A DNA stretch of 9,120 bases, taken from the NCBI GenBank assembly GCA_009921765.1, contig RFXC01000178.1, positions 1 to 9,120 of the forward strand, read 5' to 3'. The position numbers and the translations under genes are program-made. Position 1 is the first letter of the stretch. Each line of letters begins with the position of its first letter. Below are positions 7,081 through 9,120 of this stretch, piece after piece. The notes under the pieces are model-generated. The model saw nothing but the letters and a program-made list of their open reading frames with translations. It searched no databases and was not told the origin of the DNA. Source of the DNA: Betaproteobacteria bacterium (lineage in GTDB: Bacteria; Pseudomonadota; Gammaproteobacteria; Burkholderiales; Burkholderiaceae).

Positions 7081-7578
7081 ATGATCGAGCGCGCGATTGA
7101 GCGTCTGGCCGACGCGCTGCTCACCGGGCTCGGGCTGCTGGTGATCGCGGCAGTCTGCCTGAATTTTGCCAACGTGGTGGGCCGCTATGTGTTCGGCCAG
7201 GCAATCTTCGGTGCCGATGAAATCCAGACCTACCTGATGGTCTGGATGGCGTTTCTGGGGGCCGTGGTGGTGGGTTGGCGAAACGCGCATCTGCGCATGG
7301 ACGTGCTGGTGCGCGCACTCCCCCGGGCAGTGCAACTGGCCTTGCGCCTGATCGAACTCCTGCTGCTGGTGGCCACCGCGGCGGTGGTCGCGCTCCAGTC
7401 ATGGATATTCGTCATCACCATGGCTGAACTCGATCGGCACAGCGACGCCGCCAACATCCCGATGGCCATTCCACACGCCGCGGTCGCCATCGGGTTTACG
7501 CTGATCGCAGCGGGCGCGCTCTGGCATCTGCTTGCGCGCCGCTGGGCTCAAGCCCCATCCGACCAGGACACCCCATGA
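7081..7578 (+). CDS. TRAP transporter small permease (DctQ type)
   Basis: This 165-aa inner-membrane protein has four predicted helices at about 13-34, 49-67, 87-107 and 132-152, the expected topology for the small TRAP subunit. The family motifs NVVGRYVFG (31-39), MVWMAFLGA (53-61) and R-x-A-H-L-R-M-D (67-74) are present. It forms the membrane complex with the large permease and is required for sodium- or proton-driven uptake of the ligand held by the binding protein. A GTG directly upstream at 7078 would add one residue. I chose the adjacent ATG, and the ribosome binding site is weak either way. The 6-base gap from the binding-protein stop and the 4-base ATGA overlap with the large permease indicate tight translational coupling. 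Confidence 0.95.
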   Translation: MIERAIERLADALLTGLGLLVIAAVCLNFANVVGRYVFGQAIFGADEIQTYLMVWMAFLGAVVVGWRNAHLRMDVLVRALPRAVQLALRLIELLLLVATAAVVALQSWIFVITMAELDRHSDAANIPMAIPHAAVAIGFTLIAAGALWHLLARRWAQAPSDQDTP

Positions 7579-8849
7579 GCTTTGCCCTCGGGTTCCTGCC
7601 GATTGTGCTGCTCCTCGCGGGCTTTCCCATCTACCTGGTCTTGCTGTCCTCCAGCGCAGTGGCATTGATGTTCTTTTCGAACACGCCACTGAATGTGATT
7701 CATCAGAACCTGTTCGGTTCGATTGATGCCTTCGCACTCCTCGCGGTTCCGTTCTTCATTTATGCCGGCGAACTGATGGGCCGTGGCAGCGTCGCGCAGC
7801 GACTGGTGGATGCAGTCCAGGCGGGCGTGGGCAACGTGCGCGGCAGTCTGGGCGTAACCACCGTTGGCACCTCGGCCATCTTCGGTGCCATCTCGGGTGT
7901 CAGCGCCGCCACCGTTGCCACCGTGGGCCGCATCATGGTGCCTGCCATGCGCCGGGCGAACTATCCCGAACATTTTTCTGCTGGGCTCATCACCGCAGTG
8001 GGTGCAATCGACATCATCATTCCGCCCAGCGTCCCGATGATTGTTTACGGCGTCGCCGCGCAGGAAAGCGTGCCCAGGCTCTACGCCGCCGGCATCTTCC
8101 CGGGACTTCTCATCGGCGTGATGCTCGCCCTCTATGTGGTCTGGTATGCGCGACGGGCCGGTATTCCTGGGAGTGCGCCATTCGAGGCCAGCCGCTTCCT
8201 GCGGGCGCTGCGCCGAGGGCTCTGGGCGCTCGGTGCGCCAGTCATCATTCTGGGGGGCATCTACGGCGGCGTGTTCTCACCCACCGAAGCGGCGGCGGTC
8301 GCGTGCGTCTATGCGGCGCTCGTCACCCGCTTCGTGTACCGCGAACTATCCTGGCGCGACATCATTCAGGCCGCCAGTCAAACCGCTTATTTCACCGCGC
8401 AAATTCTCATCGTCGTCGCCTGCGCCAGTATCTTTGCCTGGTTGCTCACGGTGAACCAGGTGCCGGCTGCGCTGGTGGCCTGGTTGCAGGCGCTTGAGCT
8501 CTCCACCTGGCAGGTGCTGCTCGCACTCAATCTGCTGCTGCTGCTCGTGGGCTGCTTTATCGACCCGCTCTCGGCCATCCTTATCCTCACGCCACTCCTC
8601 ATGCCCATCGTGCAGTCGGCGGGCATCCACCCGGTGCACTTTGGCATCGTGCTCACCGTGAATCTGGCCATCGGGCTCTTTCACCCGCCGTTCGGCATCA
8701 ATATTTTCGTTGCGCAATCGGTGCTGGGTCTGCCGCTCAAGGTGATCTACCGCGGCATCGTCCCGTTTCTGGTTCTCTATCTGATTGCGCTCGCACTGAT
8801 CACCTATGTGCCAGTGATTTCACTGGCCGGCATGCGGCTGTTTTTCTGA
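7575..8849 (+). CDS. TRAP transporter large permease (DctM type)
   Basis: This 424-aa, very hydrophobic inner-membrane protein matches the usual length of about 425 aa for the large TRAP subunit, with roughly 11-12 membrane segments. Recognisable family blocks are FFIYAGELMGRGSVAQRL (60-77), TSAIFGAISGVSAATVA (99-115), GAIDIIIPPSVPMIVYG (143-159), GGVFSPTEAAAVA (231-243), CFIDPLSAILILTPLLMP (327-344) and GLFHPPFGINIFV (367-379). This subunit forms the ion-coupled translocation path. It overlaps the small permease by four bases (ATGA) and has AGGA at 7565-7568 as its ribosome binding site. It completes a full TRAP system (binding protein, small permease, large permease) in the standard order. 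Confidence 0.97.
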   Translation: MSFALGFLPIVLLLAGFPIYLVLLSSSAVALMFFSNTPLNVIHQNLFGSIDAFALLAVPFFIYAGELMGRGSVAQRLVDAVQAGVGNVRGSLGVTTVGTSAIFGAISGVSAATVATVGRIMVPAMRRANYPEHFSAGLITAVGAIDIIIPPSVPMIVYGVAAQESVPRLYAAGIFPGLLIGVMLALYVVWYARRAGIPGSAPFEASRFLRALRRGLWALGAPVIILGGIYGGVFSPTEAAAVACVYAALVTRFVYRELSWRDIIQAASQTAYFTAQILIVVACASIFAWLLTVNQVPAALVAWLQALELSTWQVLLALNLLLLLVGCFIDPLSAILILTPLLMPIVQSAGIHPVHFGIVLTVNLAIGLFHPPFGINIFVAQSVLGLPLKVIYRGIVPFLVLYLIALALITYVPVISLAGMRLFF

Positions 8850-8884
8850 GGTGTGTTCGGACGGCCGATTTTGAGGAGCGTGCA

Positions 8885-9120
8885 ATGACTGAGCGTCCCA
8901 TCCCGCTGAAGCCCTATCCAGAGTCTCATCTCGCAGTCGAATCGGCGCACGCCACTGCGCCATCCGCAGGTGGCCGCCGTCGAGCGCTCACCGCGCTCAC
9001 TGCGCTCGGCGCAGCAGCCGCCAGCCCGTTCGCGTCGGCGCAGGCCTGGCCCTCGCGCCCCATCCGCTGGGTCCTGCCATCAGCTGCAGGCTCGGCGCCC
9101 TTAACTTGTTGCAATAATTC
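8885..9120 (+). CDS. N-terminal part of a TctC/Bug-family periplasmic binding protein
   Basis: The gene starts at ATG 8885 with GAGGAG at 8873-8878 and runs off the window. After a 30-residue polar leader comes a twin-arginine-like signal (GGRRRALTALTALGAAAA) ending in ASAQA, then WPSRPIRWVLPSAAGSAP. The WPSRPI-R-x-V-x-P-x-x-AG start of the mature protein is typical of the Bug/TctC family, which bind carboxylates and similar small molecules in the periplasm and are especially numerous in Burkholderiales. The leader before the arginines is unusually long for a signal peptide; an unseen later start is unlikely because no in-frame ATG follows. The last 20 bases (from 9101) no longer look like this family although the frame stays open. 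It lies 35 bases after the TRAP permease, so it is probably in the same operon. Confidence 0.82.
   Translation, partial: MTERPIPLKPYPESHLAVESAHATAPSAGGRRRALTALTALGAAAASPFASAQAWPSRPIRWVLPSAAGSAPLTCCNN
8984..9010 (+). repeat. Three tandem 9-base units inside a signal-peptide region
   Basis: GCGCTCACC, GCGCTCACT and GCGCTCGGC follow one another without a gap and encode ALT-ALT-ALG in the hydrophobic core of the Bug-type signal peptide. This is a short coding repeat, probably from replication slippage. A change in copy number would keep the frame and only alter the length of the hydrophobic core. Confidence 0.6.
9101..9120. other. Abrupt AT-rich tail: possible insertion junction or assembly artefact
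   Basis: The final 20 bases contain only 5 G/C, against strongly GC-rich sequence immediately before. The encoded residues after GSAP (LTCCNN) depart from the expected Bug-family continuation, where GSAPD is normally followed by a VLAR-like helix. The segment includes a near-palindrome around TTGCAA (9109-9114). Too little is visible to identify a transposon end, an attachment site or vector/adapter sequence. Confidence 0.45.

Noticed and set aside
8857..8872. Possible terminator after the TRAP large permease: TCGG-ACGG-CCGA followed by TTTT
   Set aside because: A 4-bp stem and four Ts are too weak, and the next gene starts 35 bases downstream with a good ribosome binding site.

Overview
The window is one high-GC bacterial segment. 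Its dense, polarised gene packing, FCD-type GntR regulator, TRAP transporter and TctC/Bug-type binding protein suggest a Betaproteobacterium, probably Burkholderiales. That assignment is an inference from gene content, because there is no rRNA or marker gene here.

Layout. Positions 1-165 (+) hold the C-terminal end of an unidentified gene cut by the window edge. Positions 114-857 (-) encode a GntR-family, FCD-domain transcription regulator whose 3' end overlaps that fragment convergently. An AT-richer divergent intergenic region (858-1030) carries imperfect inverted repeats that could be the regulator's operator. From 1031 to the right edge all genes lie on the + strand with very short gaps (7, 7, 53, 13, 36, 6, -4 and 35 bases), so they look like one operon. 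In order they are: a gentisate/salicylate 1,2-dioxygenase-like bicupin, an LVIVD-repeat beta-propeller, a RidA-family deaminase, a GstB-like glutathione transferase, a GMC flavin oxidoreductase, the three parts of a TRAP transporter (binding protein, small permease, large permease), and the start of a TctC/Bug-type periplasmic binding protein.

How they may work together (inference). The TRAP transporter imports an organic, probably carboxylated, substrate. The GMC enzyme would oxidise an alcohol or similar group. The cupin would cleave a ring or an enol/keto-acid. The GST could isomerise or conjugate a product, and RidA would clear reactive enamine/imine species. The divergent GntR regulator would sense the substrate or an intermediate. 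The substrate cannot be named from sequence. The cupin keeps the iron-binding histidines but departs from gentisate dioxygenases at a pocket position, and no ring-cleavage product hydrolase lies in the window, so a plain gentisate pathway is not supported.

The last 20 bases (9101-9120) are abruptly AT-rich and interrupt the otherwise typical Bug-family sequence. This could be a mobile-element junction or an assembly/contig-end artefact. I found no RNA genes, CRISPR array or complete insertion sequence, and no gene-free stretch longer than about 175 bases.
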